The position numbers and the translations under genes were made by a program. DNA of 54,294 nucleotides, from positions 1-54,294 of the forward strand of contig NZ_JANHKS010000039.1 of assembly GCF_028682175.1 (NCBI RefSeq). Reading direction: 5' to 3'. This document shows, piece after piece, positions 16,761 through 26,199 of the stretch. The DNA is from Pseudomonas putida. Lineage in GTDB: Bacteria > Pseudomonadota > Gammaproteobacteria > Pseudomonadales > Pseudomonadaceae. Numbering within the stretch: the stretch's first letter is position 1; every line of letters starts with the position of its first letter. A model generated the notes under the pieces. The model was not told the DNA's origin and did no database searches. It was given only the letters and a program-made list of their open reading frames with translations.

Positions 16761-17429
16761 ATGAGCACTCCACTGAAAATCGATTTCATCTCCGACGTGT
16801 CCTGCCCCTGGTGCATCATCGGCCTGCAGGCCCTGGATCAGGCGCTGGATCATCTGGGTGCCGAGGTGCAGGCACACGTACATTTCCAGCCGTTCGAACT
16901 GAACCCGAAGATGGGCCCGGACGGTCAGGAAATCTTCGAGCACATCTCTGAAAAGTACGGCTCGACCCGCGAGCAGTATCAGGCCAACGCCGAGAACATC
17001 CGCCAGCGCGGCGCAGAGCTGGGGTTTGTGTTCAAGCAGGGCGAACGCCGCATTTACAACACCTTCGATGCCCACCGCCTGTTGCACTGGGCCGAAGGGG
17101 AGGGCAAGCAACACGCCTTGAAACTGGCGTTGTTCACCGCCTATTTCAGCCAGCACGCCAACGTCTCCAGCCACAAGGTGCTGGCCGATGTGGCCGAGAA
17201 AGTCGGCCTGGACCGCGCCCGTGCCGAGCAGATCCTGGCGTCGGACGAGTTCGCCGGCGAGGTCCGCCAACTCGAACAACTCTGGACCTCCCGCGGCGTC
17301 AGTTCAGTGCCCACCATCGTGTTCAACGACCAATACGCCGTGTCGGGCGGGCAGCCGGTGGACGTGTTTGTCGGCGCCATTCGTCAGATCATCAGCGAGC
17401 AGGCGAGTGTGGTGAACCCGGCCGAATAA
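16761..17429 (+). CDS. DsbA-family thioredoxin-fold protein (FrnE-like)
   Basis: A 222-residue protein of the DSBA/FrnE group. The active-site pair is in SCPWC, with cysteines at 15 and 18, and the cis-proline loop is SVPTIVFN near residue 185. There is no signal peptide, so it is cytoplasmic, unlike DsbA itself. FrnE-type proteins act as disulfide isomerases or oxidoreductases, often in oxidative stress. The ATG at 16761 follows AGAGG; the upstream ATG at 16737 lies within the repeat and would add repeat-derived residues. Confidence 0.85.
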   Translation: MSTPLKIDFISDVSCPWCIIGLQALDQALDHLGAEVQAHVHFQPFELNPKMGPDGQEIFEHISEKYGSTREQYQANAENIRQRGAELGFVFKQGERRIYNTFDAHRLLHWAEGEGKQHALKLALFTAYFSQHANVSSHKVLADVAEKVGLDRARAEQILASDEFAGEVRQLEQLWTSRGVSSVPTIVFNDQYAVSGGQPVDVFVGAIRQIISEQASVVNPAE

Positions 17430-17439
17430 CCCCCGGTCC

Positions 17440-17508
17440 CTGTAGCAGCAGGGCTTGCCCGCGGGGCGTTCTTGAGGACGCCCCCGCCGGCAAGCCGTGC
17501 TGCTACAG
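17440..17508. repeat. REPIN, family A (diverged)
   Basis: TGTAGCAGCAGGGCTTGCCC at 17441–17460 pairs with CCGCCGGCAAGCCGTGCTGC at about 17484–17503, ending in TACAG. The left arm differs at several positions from the right, so this copy is diverged or hybrid between families. Confidence 0.8.
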
Positions 17509-17611
17509 AGTGTGTCATTGGCGTTCCTGCGCGCATTTTTCCCCTATCGTCTACCCAGCGCTTGAAAAAATCGCTTGCTCCCACCCACCTCTTTCGGATA
17601 TCAATTTGTAC

Positions 17612-18325
17612 ATGATTAGACAGGTTCGATTTGACAAGAAAAAACGCGTGGTCGACGAACTCGCCCGACGCATCGAAACCGGCCAGATGGGCTCCGGCGA
17701 ACTGTTGCCCGGCGAGAATCTGCTCGCTCAGGAATTCAACGTCAGCCGTGGCACGTTGCGCGAGGCGTTGTCGGAGCTCAAGCGCCGCAACTACATCGCG
17801 ACCCAGACCGGTGTCGGTTCGATCGTGACCTTCGACGGCATCTCGCTGGACCAGCGCGCCGGCTGGGCTCAGGCCCTGGCCGACACCGGCGCCCGGGTCA
17901 GCACCGAGATCCTGCGCCTGGTCGCGGTCCGGCGTCCCGATCTGTCGGCCCGTTTCGGTACCGAGGAGTTCATCGCCCTGGATCGCCGCCGCACCTCGTC
18001 CGACGGCAGCGTGGTATCGCTGGAGCGGGTGCTGATCCCGGCAGTCAACGGCCTGGAGAACCTGCCCCGCGACGGGCTGATCGATGACTCGCTGACCGTG
18101 ACCATGGCCGCCCATGGCTACGTGGGTGATCGCGGTGACCAGTGGATTGGCGCCGAGCCGCTGAGCGCCGACGACGCCGCGCTTATCTTGCGCGAGCCAG
18201 GCACCGTGTTTCTCAAGGCCATACGCACCACCTTTGACCGGCAACAACGTTTCATGGAGCACGTGGAGAGCTGGTTGGACCCCGTGCATTTTCGTCTGCA
18301 TCTGGCATTTGGATCTTCTACATGA
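17612..18325 (+). CDS. GntR-family regulator with UTRA-type effector domain
   Basis: A 237-residue GntR/HutC-type regulator. Residues about 5–70 form the winged helix (LLPGENLLAQEFNVSRGTLR, EALSELKRRNYI). The remainder fits a UTRA domain that binds small ligands. The ATG at 17612 gives the normal short leader before the helix-turn-helix. The stop TGA overlaps the ATG of the ADP-ribosylglycohydrolase gene (18322), so it is the first gene of the four-gene operon and most likely its local repressor, released by the transported substrate. Confidence 0.85.
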   Translation: MIRQVRFDKKKRVVDELARRIETGQMGSGELLPGENLLAQEFNVSRGTLREALSELKRRNYIATQTGVGSIVTFDGISLDQRAGWAQALADTGARVSTEILRLVAVRRPDLSARFGTEEFIALDRRRTSSDGSVVSLERVLIPAVNGLENLPRDGLIDDSLTVTMAAHGYVGDRGDQWIGAEPLSADDAALILREPGTVFLKAIRTTFDRQQRFMEHVESWLDPVHFRLHLAFGSST

Positions 18326-19338
18326 CCGCATTGATCGACACTCGCGACCGCGCCCTGGCCGCTTTTTACGGCCTGGCACTGGGCGACGCGCTGGGCATGC
18401 CCACGCAATCACTCAGTCGCGAACAGATCAAACAGCGTTTTGGCCGCATCACCTCGTTGACGGCCGCCGATGCCGACCAGCCCATCGCGCCGAACATGCC
18501 CGCAGGTTCCATCACCGACGACACCGAGCAAGCTGTGCTCGTCGCTGAACTGCTGGTGTCCGGTGGCGGCCGCATCGATCCGTCGGACCTGGCCCAGAGC
18601 CTGATCGACTGGGAAGCGGTGATGCAGGCCAAGGGCTCACAGGACTTGCTTGGGCCATCCACCAAGCGCGCGATTGAAATGATTCTGGCCGGCCACAGCC
18701 CCGAAGAGGCAGGGCGCTTCGGCACCACCAACGGCGCGGCCATGCGCATCACGCCGGTGGGCATCGCGGCGGACGTGCTGGACGAAGGCGCGTTCGTCGA
18801 GTCGGTGATCCAGGCCTGCCAGGTCACCCACAACACTACGCTGGGGATCGCCAGCGCCGCCGCAGTGGCCGCCGTGGTATCGGCGGGCATCAACGGTGCA
18901 AGCCTGGTCGACGCACTGGACATCGGCGTGCGCATCGCCTCGCGCGCCGAAGGCCATGGCCACTGGATTGCCGGCGGCCGCATTTCGGCGCGGATCCGTT
19001 GGGCGAAGCAACTGTGCGAGACGGCGGACAATCACCAGCTCGCCGACCTGATCTACGACGTCATCGGCACCTCGGTGGCCTCACAGGAATCGGTGGTCGC
19101 AGCCTTCGCGCTGGCCCATCAGGTCGCATCCGGCCAGTTGCCGGCCTTCGATGCGCTGTGCACGGCGGCAAGCCTGGGCGGCGACACGGACACCATTGCA
19201 GCGATCCTGGGGGCGATGCTCGGCGCCTGCCAAGGTATGGGCGCCTGGCCTCACGGGCTGATCGAACAGATCAAGGCCGTGAACAGCCTGGACCTCGATG
19301 AGCTGGTCGAACACCTGCTGTCCCTGCGTGCAGTCTGA
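18322..19338 (+). CDS. ADP-ribosylglycohydrolase family protein
   Basis: A 338-residue all-alpha protein of the ARH/DraG family. Metal-binding motifs are GDALGMP near residue 20, SITDDTEQA near 65 and GGDTDTIAAI near 290, all intact. The family removes ADP-ribose from proteins or small molecules, but operon members linked to sugar kinases may act on nucleosides or other N-glycosides. The neighbours here are an NCS1 permease and a PfkB kinase, as in E. coli yegTUVW (transporter, ARH, PfkB, GntR). I infer cleavage of an imported nucleoside-like N-glycoside. Confidence 0.87.
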   Translation: MTALIDTRDRALAAFYGLALGDALGMPTQSLSREQIKQRFGRITSLTAADADQPIAPNMPAGSITDDTEQAVLVAELLVSGGGRIDPSDLAQSLIDWEAVMQAKGSQDLLGPSTKRAIEMILAGHSPEEAGRFGTTNGAAMRITPVGIAADVLDEGAFVESVIQACQVTHNTTLGIASAAAVAAVVSAGINGASLVDALDIGVRIASRAEGHGHWIAGGRISARIRWAKQLCETADNHQLADLIYDVIGTSVASQESVVAAFALAHQVASGQLPAFDALCTAASLGGDTDTIAAILGAMLGACQGMGAWPHGLIEQIKAVNSLDLDELVEHLLSLRAV

Positions 19339-19515
19339 ATCAGCCTGATCTGACCACTGCACCACCGAACAAGAGAAACATGCATCGCCCCTGAACTCAG
19401 CGGTGATCCGGGGTCGATTCGCGCCGATATCGGTGTGAATGGCCCAATCGACACGGACGTCACTTGCTTTGCGTACTGCCCACAACCAGAACAAATGGCA
19501 ACAGGAGCATTTCCC

Positions 19516-20985
19516 ATGACGTCATCCAACGCCAATCAAGGCGCAGGACAGCTTGAAACACGCGGCATCGAGCCGGTTCCGGAAAACGAGTGCAACGGCC
19601 ATCCGCTGCAACTGTTCTGGGTCTGGTTTGCGGCCAACATCAGCATTCTCGGCTTGCCCCTGGGCGCGACCCTGGTGGCCTTTCGCGGGCTGTCCATCGG
19701 CCAGGCCATCATCGTGGCGATTCTCGGCGCGGCGGGTTCCTTCGCCGTGGTGGGGGTGATCTCCATCGCTGGCCGTCGCGGCCGTGCGCCAAGCCTGACG
19801 CTCTCGCGCGCCATTTTCGGTGTGCGCGGCAACATCGGTCCTACCATCGTTTCGTTGATGTCGCGCCTGGGCTGGGAAACGGTCAACACCACCACCGCGG
19901 CCTTCGTGCTGTTGTCGTTGTGCTCGATTCTGTTTGGCACTGCGGTGGAGGCGAAGAACTCACCGGGCCTGACCCTGCTGTTCATCGCCATTTTCGTGCT
20001 GATGACCCTGACCGTATCCGGCCTGGGCCATGCCACGCTGCTGGTCATCCAGAAGTGGGCCACCTACATCTTCGGCGCGCTGAACATCGTGGTGGGCGGC
20101 TTCCTGATTGCTCACATCGACTGGACCGCCGTGTTCAATGCCACCCCGGCACCGCTGAGCGCGATGATCATCGGCGTCGGCACCATGGCGGCGGGCACCG
20201 GCATCGGCTGGGCCAACGCAGGCGCCGACATGTCGCGCTACCAGCACGCCAGCGTCAAGGCCACGCGCCTGGTCGCCTCGGCCGCCTTCGGCGCGGGCAT
20301 TCCGCTGGTGCTGCTGATTACCCTGGGCGGCCTGCTGTCGGTGGGCAACGATCACCTGGCCTCGGCCACTGACCCGATCATCGCCATTCGCGAACTGCTG
20401 CCCACCTGGATGGCCGTGCCGTACCTGATTACCGCCTTCGGTGGCCTGCTGCTGTCGAACAACCTGTCGGTGTATTCGGCGGGCCTGACCACGCTGACCC
20501 TGGGGCTGAAGATCAAGCGCGTGCATGCGGTGATCGTCGACATCGTGGCGATCTTCGCCGGCTCCATCTATTTCATGCTGATCGCCGATAGCTTCTACGG
20601 CCCGTTCATTACCTTCATTTCGATGCTCGCCGTGCCGATCACCGCGTGGGTCGGGATCTTTGTGGTCGATCTGATTCACCGCCACTACTATTCGGCCAAG
20701 GACCTGATGGACGTCACCCCGAGCAGCGCCTACTGGTACAGCGGCGGCGTGGAATGGCGCGCCCTGGGTGCATGGGCGCTGGCCATCGTGCTGGGCTTCA
20801 GTTTCACCACCGTCGCCACCACGCCGGAGAACGTGCTGTTCAAGGGCTTCCTGTCCGATTCCTGGTTCGGTCATAACGGCCTGGGCTGGATCGTGACCTT
20901 CGTGGTCGCGGGCGGTCTGTACGCCATTCTCGGTGGTTCCCGCGACCGCCGCGTCGTTGCCAAAGAGGCTGCTCATGCCCGCTAG
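19516..20985 (+). CDS. NCS1-family cytosine/purine/nucleoside permease
   Basis: A 489-residue transporter with about twelve hydrophobic segments, of the nucleobase:cation symporter-1 (cytosine permease-like) type. Telling regions are FAANISILGLPLGATLVAFR in helix 1 and GTGIGWANAGADMSRY in helix 5. It brings a nucleobase, nucleoside or related compound across the inner membrane. The ATG at 19516 has GGAG eight bases upstream; in-frame ATGs at 19435 and 19495 are less supported. It overlaps the PfkB gene start by eleven bases. Confidence 0.87.
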   Translation: MTSSNANQGAGQLETRGIEPVPENECNGHPLQLFWVWFAANISILGLPLGATLVAFRGLSIGQAIIVAILGAAGSFAVVGVISIAGRRGRAPSLTLSRAIFGVRGNIGPTIVSLMSRLGWETVNTTTAAFVLLSLCSILFGTAVEAKNSPGLTLLFIAIFVLMTLTVSGLGHATLLVIQKWATYIFGALNIVVGGFLIAHIDWTAVFNATPAPLSAMIIGVGTMAAGTGIGWANAGADMSRYQHASVKATRLVASAAFGAGIPLVLLITLGGLLSVGNDHLASATDPIIAIRELLPTWMAVPYLITAFGGLLLSNNLSVYSAGLTTLTLGLKIKRVHAVIVDIVAIFAGSIYFMLIADSFYGPFITFISMLAVPITAWVGIFVVDLIHRHYYSAKDLMDVTPSSAYWYSGGVEWRALGAWALAIVLGFSFTTVATTPENVLFKGFLSDSWFGHNGLGWIVTFVVAGGLYAILGGSRDRRVVAKEAAHAR

Positions 20986-21949
20986 ATTGCTGTACACCGG
21001 CCAGGTTGTGGTTGACCTGGTCATGGCCCTCGATGCGCTGCCCCGTTCGGGAGGCGATGTGCTTGCCAGCTCGGCGGCGTTCGAGACCGGTGGCGGTTTC
21101 AACGTGATGGCCGCGGCCCGTCGCAATGGCTTGCAGACGGTTTATCTGGGTCGTCACGGCCAGGGGCGATTCGGTGATCTGGCGCGTCAGGCCATGACTG
21201 TTGAAGGCATCGAAATCGCCACGGCTGCGTCGAGCGATCAGGACACCGGGCTGTCGGTGGCGCTTATCGAGCCGTCGGCGGAGCGTTCGTTCATCTCCTA
21301 TGTCGGGGCCGAGGGCGGGTTGTCGGCCCAGGACCTGCGAAGCGTTGTCGTGCAGCCGGATGACTTCGTGTTTGTCAGTGGCTACAGCCTGCTGCACAAG
21401 AACAAGGTATCGACACTGCTGAGCTGGCTGGGCGAACTACCGCAAGGCGCGGACGTGGTGTTCGATCCGGGCCCGCTGGTGAACTCGCCGGACGGCGCCG
21501 AGATGCAGGCGGTGTTGCCGTTGATTACGCTGTGGACCAGCAATTGCGAGGAGGCGCTGCGTTTCACCGGGTGCGAGGCGATAGCCGATGCGCTTGTGAA
21601 GCTGGCGCAATGGCTCAACGATGATGCGCTGATTGTCGTGCGGGACGGCCCACAAGGTTGCTGGATCCGGCAGGGCAGCGATGAACAGCATGTACGCGGT
21701 TTTCCGGTCACGGCCATCGACACCAACGGCGCGGGCGATGCCCATGCCGGGGTGTTGCTGGCGGGGTTGGCGTCTGGCCTCTCTGCGCAACAGGCCGCCT
21801 TGCGCGCCAACGCCGCAGCGGCCATTGCCGTCACCCGCTGGGGCCCGGCAACCGCGCCCCTCGCGGCCGAGGTCGACGAAAAGGTCGCAGGCGCCAGTTG
21901 TATGGTAATCAGCGCACGATCTTGTCCACGTGAATCTCCAGCTTCTTGA
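20975..21949 (+). CDS. PfkB-family carbohydrate/nucleoside kinase
   Basis: A 324-residue ribokinase-fold kinase. The first signature region is GGGFNVMAAARRNG, and the second, DTNGAGDAHAGVLLAG, has the catalytic base Asp. It probably phosphorylates the sugar released by the ADP-ribosylglycohydrolase-family enzyme, or a nucleoside taken up by the permease. AGAGG precedes the ATG at 20975. Its last 41 bases overlap the 3' end of the convergent response regulator gene. Confidence 0.87.
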   Translation: MPARLLYTGQVVVDLVMALDALPRSGGDVLASSAAFETGGGFNVMAAARRNGLQTVYLGRHGQGRFGDLARQAMTVEGIEIATAASSDQDTGLSVALIEPSAERSFISYVGAEGGLSAQDLRSVVVQPDDFVFVSGYSLLHKNKVSTLLSWLGELPQGADVVFDPGPLVNSPDGAEMQAVLPLITLWTSNCEEALRFTGCEAIADALVKLAQWLNDDALIVVRDGPQGCWIRQGSDEQHVRGFPVTAIDTNGAGDAHAGVLLAGLASGLSAQQAALRANAAAAIAVTRWGPATAPLAAEVDEKVAGASCMVISARSCPRESPAS

Positions 21950-23306
21950 GCCGGTACCACAGGCTGCGCTCGGATATCCCGATCAACTGCGCAGCCGCGG
22001 CCTGCACCCCGTTGGTCTCGTGCAGCGCGGCGAGGATGTAGGCCTTTTCGACTTCTGCCAGCGCGGCGTCGAGGTCCTTGGGGATGCCCGGCCCTTCGCT
22101 GAGAATGCTGGCGGCCGAGCTGTCCAGCGGTTTGGAGCCGAACAGGTACGCTGGCAGATCCGATTCTTCGATGGTCTGTGAGGAGGCGACGATGGTCGCC
22201 CGTTCAACGCAGTTCTGCAGCTCGCGGATATTCCCCGGCCAGGGATAGCGGGCCATCGCCAGCAGCGCTTCGGGGCTGAAACCGGTGATGCGCTTACCGG
22301 CCGTGGCGCCGAGCACGTGGGCGAAGTGGCGGGCGAGGGCGGGGATGTCTTCGACCCGTTCGCGCAAGGCGGGCAACGGGATCGGGAATACGTTGAGGCG
22401 GTAGTACAGGTCCTCGCGAAACTCCTTGCGCGCCACGGCATCGAGCAGGTTCTTGTTGGTGGCCGCGATCACCCGCACATCGACCTTGCGCTCGCGAGGA
22501 TCACCCACCGGCTCGATCACCCGCTCCTGCAAGGCACGCAGAATCTTGGCCTGCAACGCCAGCGGCATGTCGCCCACTTCATCGAGAAACAGCGTGCCCT
22601 TGTCGGCCTGTTGAAAGCGCCCGATGCGGTCGGACACAGCGCCTGTGAACGCGCCTTTCTTGTGGCCGAACATCTCGCTTTCCAGCAGGCCTTCGGGAAT
22701 AGCCGCGCAGTTCACCGCCACGAAGGGTTTGTCCGCGCGATTGCCATGCTTGTGGATGGCCCGTGCGACCATCTCCTTGCCGGTGCCGCTTTCGCCGGTC
22801 AGAAGAATCGTCGCGCTGCTTTCACGCACCGAATCCACGGCCTGCAAGACGCGGCGAAACGCAGGGCTTTCACCCACCAGGCTGTCGATCTGCTGGTGCT
22901 CATTGAGTTCGGCGCGCAGGCGCTGGTTGTCGCGCAGGATGTCGCGAAACTGCAGGGCTTTCTGTACCGTGATGTCCAGCTCGTCGATGTCGAACGGTTT
23001 GCTGATGTAGTCATAGGCGCCGTTGCGCATCGACTGCACGGCGTTCTTGACCGTGCTGTAGGCGGTCATGACGATCACCGGTAATTGCGGAAAACGCTGC
23101 TTGATCTCGGCCAGCAGTTGCGGGCCGTCCATGCCGGGCATGCGCCAGTCACTGATCACCAGATCGATCTCTTCACGTTCGAGCACGGTCAGCGCGTGCA
23201 GCCCGTTGCCTGCGGTGAACACCTGAATGCCGTTCTGGCCGAGGGCCGAGGCCAGCAGGTCGCACAGCTTGGGTTCATCGTCGACCACCAGCACGTTGTG
23301 GCTCAT
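21909..23306 (-). CDS. Sigma-54-dependent response regulator (NtrC family)
   Basis: A 465-residue activator. The receiver domain (1–120) has the phosphate acceptor Asp at 53. The AAA+ domain has Walker A GESGTGKE at 171–178 and the sigma-54 contact loop GAFTGA at 218–223. A Fis-type helix-turn-helix ends the protein (AAQLIGISERSLWYRLKKLE). It is the last gene of a six-gene operon and overlaps the sensor kinase gene by four bases. Its likely targets are the three sigma-54-type promoters found at 29262, 30238 and 34332. It would act as a hexamer at a distal site, plausibly the palindromes at 29342–29368. The signal is unknown. Confidence 0.92.
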   Translation of the reverse strand: MSHNVLVVDDEPKLCDLLASALGQNGIQVFTAGNGLHALTVLEREEIDLVISDWRMPGMDGPQLLAEIKQRFPQLPVIVMTAYSTVKNAVQSMRNGAYDYISKPFDIDELDITVQKALQFRDILRDNQRLRAELNEHQQIDSLVGESPAFRRVLQAVDSVRESSATILLTGESGTGKEMVARAIHKHGNRADKPFVAVNCAAIPEGLLESEMFGHKKGAFTGAVSDRIGRFQQADKGTLFLDEVGDMPLALQAKILRALQERVIEPVGDPRERKVDVRVIAATNKNLLDAVARKEFREDLYYRLNVFPIPLPALRERVEDIPALARHFAHVLGATAGKRITGFSPEALLAMARYPWPGNIRELQNCVERATIVASSQTIEESDLPAYLFGSKPLDSSAASILSEGPGIPKDLDAALAEVEKAYILAALHETNGVQAAAAQLIGISERSLWYRLKKLEIHVDKIVR

Positions 23307-25072
23307 GCCTGTTCTCCTTCATCGGCCGGCAGATAGAGATTGAATGTCGCGCCAGCGCCGTGTTCGCTGATGCACTCTACACGACCGTCGTGGTTCTCCA
23401 TGATCGAAAACACCTTCGCCAGCCCAAGCCCGGTGCCCGACGCCTTGGTGGTGACGAAGGGGTTGAAGATGCGCTGGATCACTTCCGGATCGACGCCCTG
23501 GCCGGTGTCGGTGATGCTGATCCGGGTGATGGGGCGCTCGCTGTCCGCCGTTTCCAGCGCGATGGATAAGGTCAGCCGTCCACCTTCGGGCATGGCGTCG
23601 ATGGCGTTGAGGATCAGGTTCAGGCAGGCCTGGGTCAGTTGCCGTGCATCGGCGTACACCGTGGCGCCTGGCGTCTGCTCATCGATCACTGCCTGCACGT
23701 TGTGGGTCGCCAGTTCCGGTGCGCAGAAACCCAGTACGTCTTCCAGCAGGCCGCGTGCAGATTGCGTCGAGCGGATCGGCGCGCTGGGCTTGGCGAAGTC
23801 GAGGAATTCGGTGATCAGGTCGTTGATGCGCGTGACCTCGCTGATCACGTACTCCAGATGCCGCATATCAGTTTCGGGCAGGCTGGCGCGGCGGTGCAGC
23901 AACTGGGTCGCGGTCTTGATGATGCCCAGCGGGTTGCGGATTTCATGGGCCAGGCCCATCGCCACTTCGCCCAGGGTATGCAGCCGGTCGCGCCTGCGCA
24001 GCTGCGCTTCCAGATGCTGCAGCTCGCGCAGGCGTTCGGTCATGTGATTGAAGGTCACGCTCAGTTCGGCCAGTTCGTCGCCGCCGATGACCTCGACCTG
24101 ACGATGGTAATCGCCTGCGGTAACCGCCCGGACGCCTTCGCGCAGGCCGCGCAAAGGGCGGGTCAGGTGCTGCGAAACCAGCGAGCCGACACCCAGCGAC
24201 AATGCCGAGCCAACCAGGAAAATCGCCAGGAACAGGTTGGTCTGGTTGACCAGCCCCACCAGCGAAGAATGGCGCAGCAGGCCGCTGAATATCACCCCTT
24301 GCAGCTCGCCGTTGTCGTTGAGAATCGGCGAGTACAGACCGCTGTAGCGCGGTGTCGATTGCTCGCTGGCGGCCTTGGTGTCGCGCAGGATGGCTTCGAT
24401 GCGCGGCGGCACCTGGGGCGGGTGGTCTTCGAAGCGCTGGGTCGAGAAAATCTCGCCGAAGCCTTCGCTGTTGCGCAGGTACAGGCGCAGGTCCAGGGAG
24501 TGCACATCGGCGACGCTGGTGAGAAAACTGTTGTCCAGGTAAGTCGCGATCACCAGCTCGTAATCGACCCCGCCCTGCAGGGTGTGAAAGGTCGAGACCA
24601 CGGTACCGACAGCGCTGCCGCCTTCGTGGATGGTCTGCAGCACCGCCTTGGGCGAAAGGCTGATCTGGCTGACAATGTCGTCGGCGGCGGTGGAAAACAT
24701 GACCTTGTGATCGTCGCTGCGGATCAGCGCCACCACATCGATGCCCATGGCGTCCGCGACATCGGCGATCAGCTTGTCACGCTTGCCGCCGGTCTCGGCG
24801 TCGGGCCGTGCGTAGGCCTGGAACAACTGCGCCACACGCGCGTTGTTGTGCATGATCTCGGTGGTTTCGTCGATGACGATCTTGGTCGATTCCTGCAACC
24901 AGATGCGCACGTTGCTCTCGAAGATCTGCGACAGGGTGGAGGCGGCCAGCTCGGCGGCGATCATGGTCGGGATCACGCTGACCAGCCAGAACGCCAGCAC
25001 CAGCTTGCGCTGCACGCTCCAGCGCGAGAGGGAAAACAGTGAACGGGCGGAGCGTTCCGGAAATTCAGTCAT
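23303..25072 (-). CDS. Membrane sensor histidine kinase, partner of the sigma-54 regulator
   Basis: A 589-residue kinase. Transmembrane segments lie at about 23–45 and 276–300 and bracket a periplasmic sensing region of about 230 residues. HAMP follows at about 300–355, HisKA with His376 in LAHEIRNPLG, and HATPase with NLILNAIDAM and DTGQGVD. The periplasmic part looks like a double-Cache domain, but I cannot name a ligand. The start at 25072 overlaps the upstream acyltransferase stop (ATGA), and its stop overlaps the regulator start, so the pair is coupled to the biosynthetic genes. Resembles DctB/NtrB-type kinases. Confidence 0.9.
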   Translation of the reverse strand: MTEFPERSARSLFSLSRWSVQRKLVLAFWLVSVIPTMIAAELAASTLSQIFESNVRIWLQESTKIVIDETTEIMHNNARVAQLFQAYARPDAETGGKRDKLIADVADAMGIDVVALIRSDDHKVMFSTAADDIVSQISLSPKAVLQTIHEGGSAVGTVVSTFHTLQGGVDYELVIATYLDNSFLTSVADVHSLDLRLYLRNSEGFGEIFSTQRFEDHPPQVPPRIEAILRDTKAASEQSTPRYSGLYSPILNDNGELQGVIFSGLLRHSSLVGLVNQTNLFLAIFLVGSALSLGVGSLVSQHLTRPLRGLREGVRAVTAGDYHRQVEVIGGDELAELSVTFNHMTERLRELQHLEAQLRRRDRLHTLGEVAMGLAHEIRNPLGIIKTATQLLHRRASLPETDMRHLEYVISEVTRINDLITEFLDFAKPSAPIRSTQSARGLLEDVLGFCAPELATHNVQAVIDEQTPGATVYADARQLTQACLNLILNAIDAMPEGGRLTLSIALETADSERPITRISITDTGQGVDPEVIQRIFNPFVTTKASGTGLGLAKVFSIMENHDGRVECISEHGAGATFNLYLPADEGEQA

Positions 25073-26196
25073 CGATGTTCGCTTAGTGCCGCAGCCATGG
25101 CAGGATCGGAACGGTCGGGGCGGATGACCCGTTTGACCAGTTTGAGCACGGTGTTCATTACCCGGTTGCGATGGCGGAAGAACAGCAGGTTGGGCTCGAA
25201 GCGACACCCGAAGCGAATCTTGCTCGCGTACCCCGCCTGGCCTGCCTCGTACACCGGAATGCGATTGTGGATGCAGTACTCGACATTGGCCAGCCAGCTG
25301 CGTGCATAGAGGTTGTGCTCCCGGGTGCGTTCCAGGTCGTGGGCGAAAATTTTGTCGATCAGGCGTTGCTCGTTCAGCAGCATCAGATTGAACGCCACCA
25401 GGCGGTTGTCGATCCAGTACAGCACGCACACCGCGCGCTCGCCGAGCTGTTCGAGGATGCCGGTGAAGTAGCCAGGCCCGAGCCGTTCGAATTGTAGATC
25501 ACTGCGCGCAAGCGTCGCTTCATAGAGCTGCATGATGTCCGGCAGCACGTCGTCGATCTCTCGCCGCCACTCGATACGCGGTGCCGGAGCGCGCAAGGTG
25601 CGACGCAAATCCTTGCGGGTGGATTTGCCCAGCGACCCCAGGTAGGCATCCATCGACGGGTAAGTCACCGGCAGCAGGGCGCTGGGCAGGCTGGGCATCG
25701 CCTGCAACCCTGCACGGCGGCAGGTTTCGGCCCAGACCGGCTCCTCGCCGGGCGCATCCTTCACCGCCAGCAGGCCCACGCCCAGGCTGTCGGCGTCCTG
25801 TCGCGCCCGCTGCAACAGCCGGTTGAACACCTCCTGACGCCGATGCCCGGGGACGTGGCTGGCGATCCCCGCGTTGCAGCGTTCGGCCACCGGCGAGCCG
25901 ACGGCGTACAGCTGCAGATCGAACACCCCAGGCCACAGGCGGTTGAGCTGTTCGGTCAGGCGCTTGCCCACGCCCTGCATGGTGGTATCGAGGCTGTAGC
26001 GGGTGACGAACGCAGGCGCCACGCCCAGCAGCAGCGGGCCGTCGAACACCGCAAGGTAGCGCCAGGTGAAACGCTCGATACCGGCCTGCTCGACCGCCAG
26101 ATAGAAGTCCCAGTCCTCCAGTTGGCCGGGAAAGCAGTCGTTCCATTCCTCACGGGGGATGAAACGGATGCTGGAAAAGGCATGGGTGCTGATCAT
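25069..26196 (-). CDS. FemAB-like N-acyltransferase (peptidogalycan-biosynthesis type), copy 1
   Basis: A 375-residue cytoplasmic protein of the GNAT/FemAB-like fold. The conserved half is LGSLGKSTRKDLRR, FNLMLLNEQRLIDKIFAHDL, REHNLYARSWLANVEYCI and YEAGQAGYASKIRFGCR. These align closely with the protein at 31790–32950, so the two are paralogues. The family transfers an acyl or aminoacyl group to an amine, but no substrate is assigned here. It sits three bases downstream of the alpha/beta hydrolase and overlaps the sensor kinase by four bases. Confidence 0.75.
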   Translation of the reverse strand: MISTHAFSSIRFIPREEWNDCFPGQLEDWDFYLAVEQAGIERFTWRYLAVFDGPLLLGVAPAFVTRYSLDTTMQGVGKRLTEQLNRLWPGVFDLQLYAVGSPVAERCNAGIASHVPGHRRQEVFNRLLQRARQDADSLGVGLLAVKDAPGEEPVWAETCRRAGLQAMPSLPSALLPVTYPSMDAYLGSLGKSTRKDLRRTLRAPAPRIEWRREIDDVLPDIMQLYEATLARSDLQFERLGPGYFTGILEQLGERAVCVLYWIDNRLVAFNLMLLNEQRLIDKIFAHDLERTREHNLYARSWLANVEYCIHNRIPVYEAGQAGYASKIRFGCRFEPNLLFFRHRNRVMNTVLKLVKRVIRPDRSDPAMAAALSEHR

Positions 26197-26199
26197 GAT

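Noticed and set aside
23639..25042. 467-residue open frame on the plus strand
   Set aside because: Antisense to the sensor kinase, whose domains are clear.
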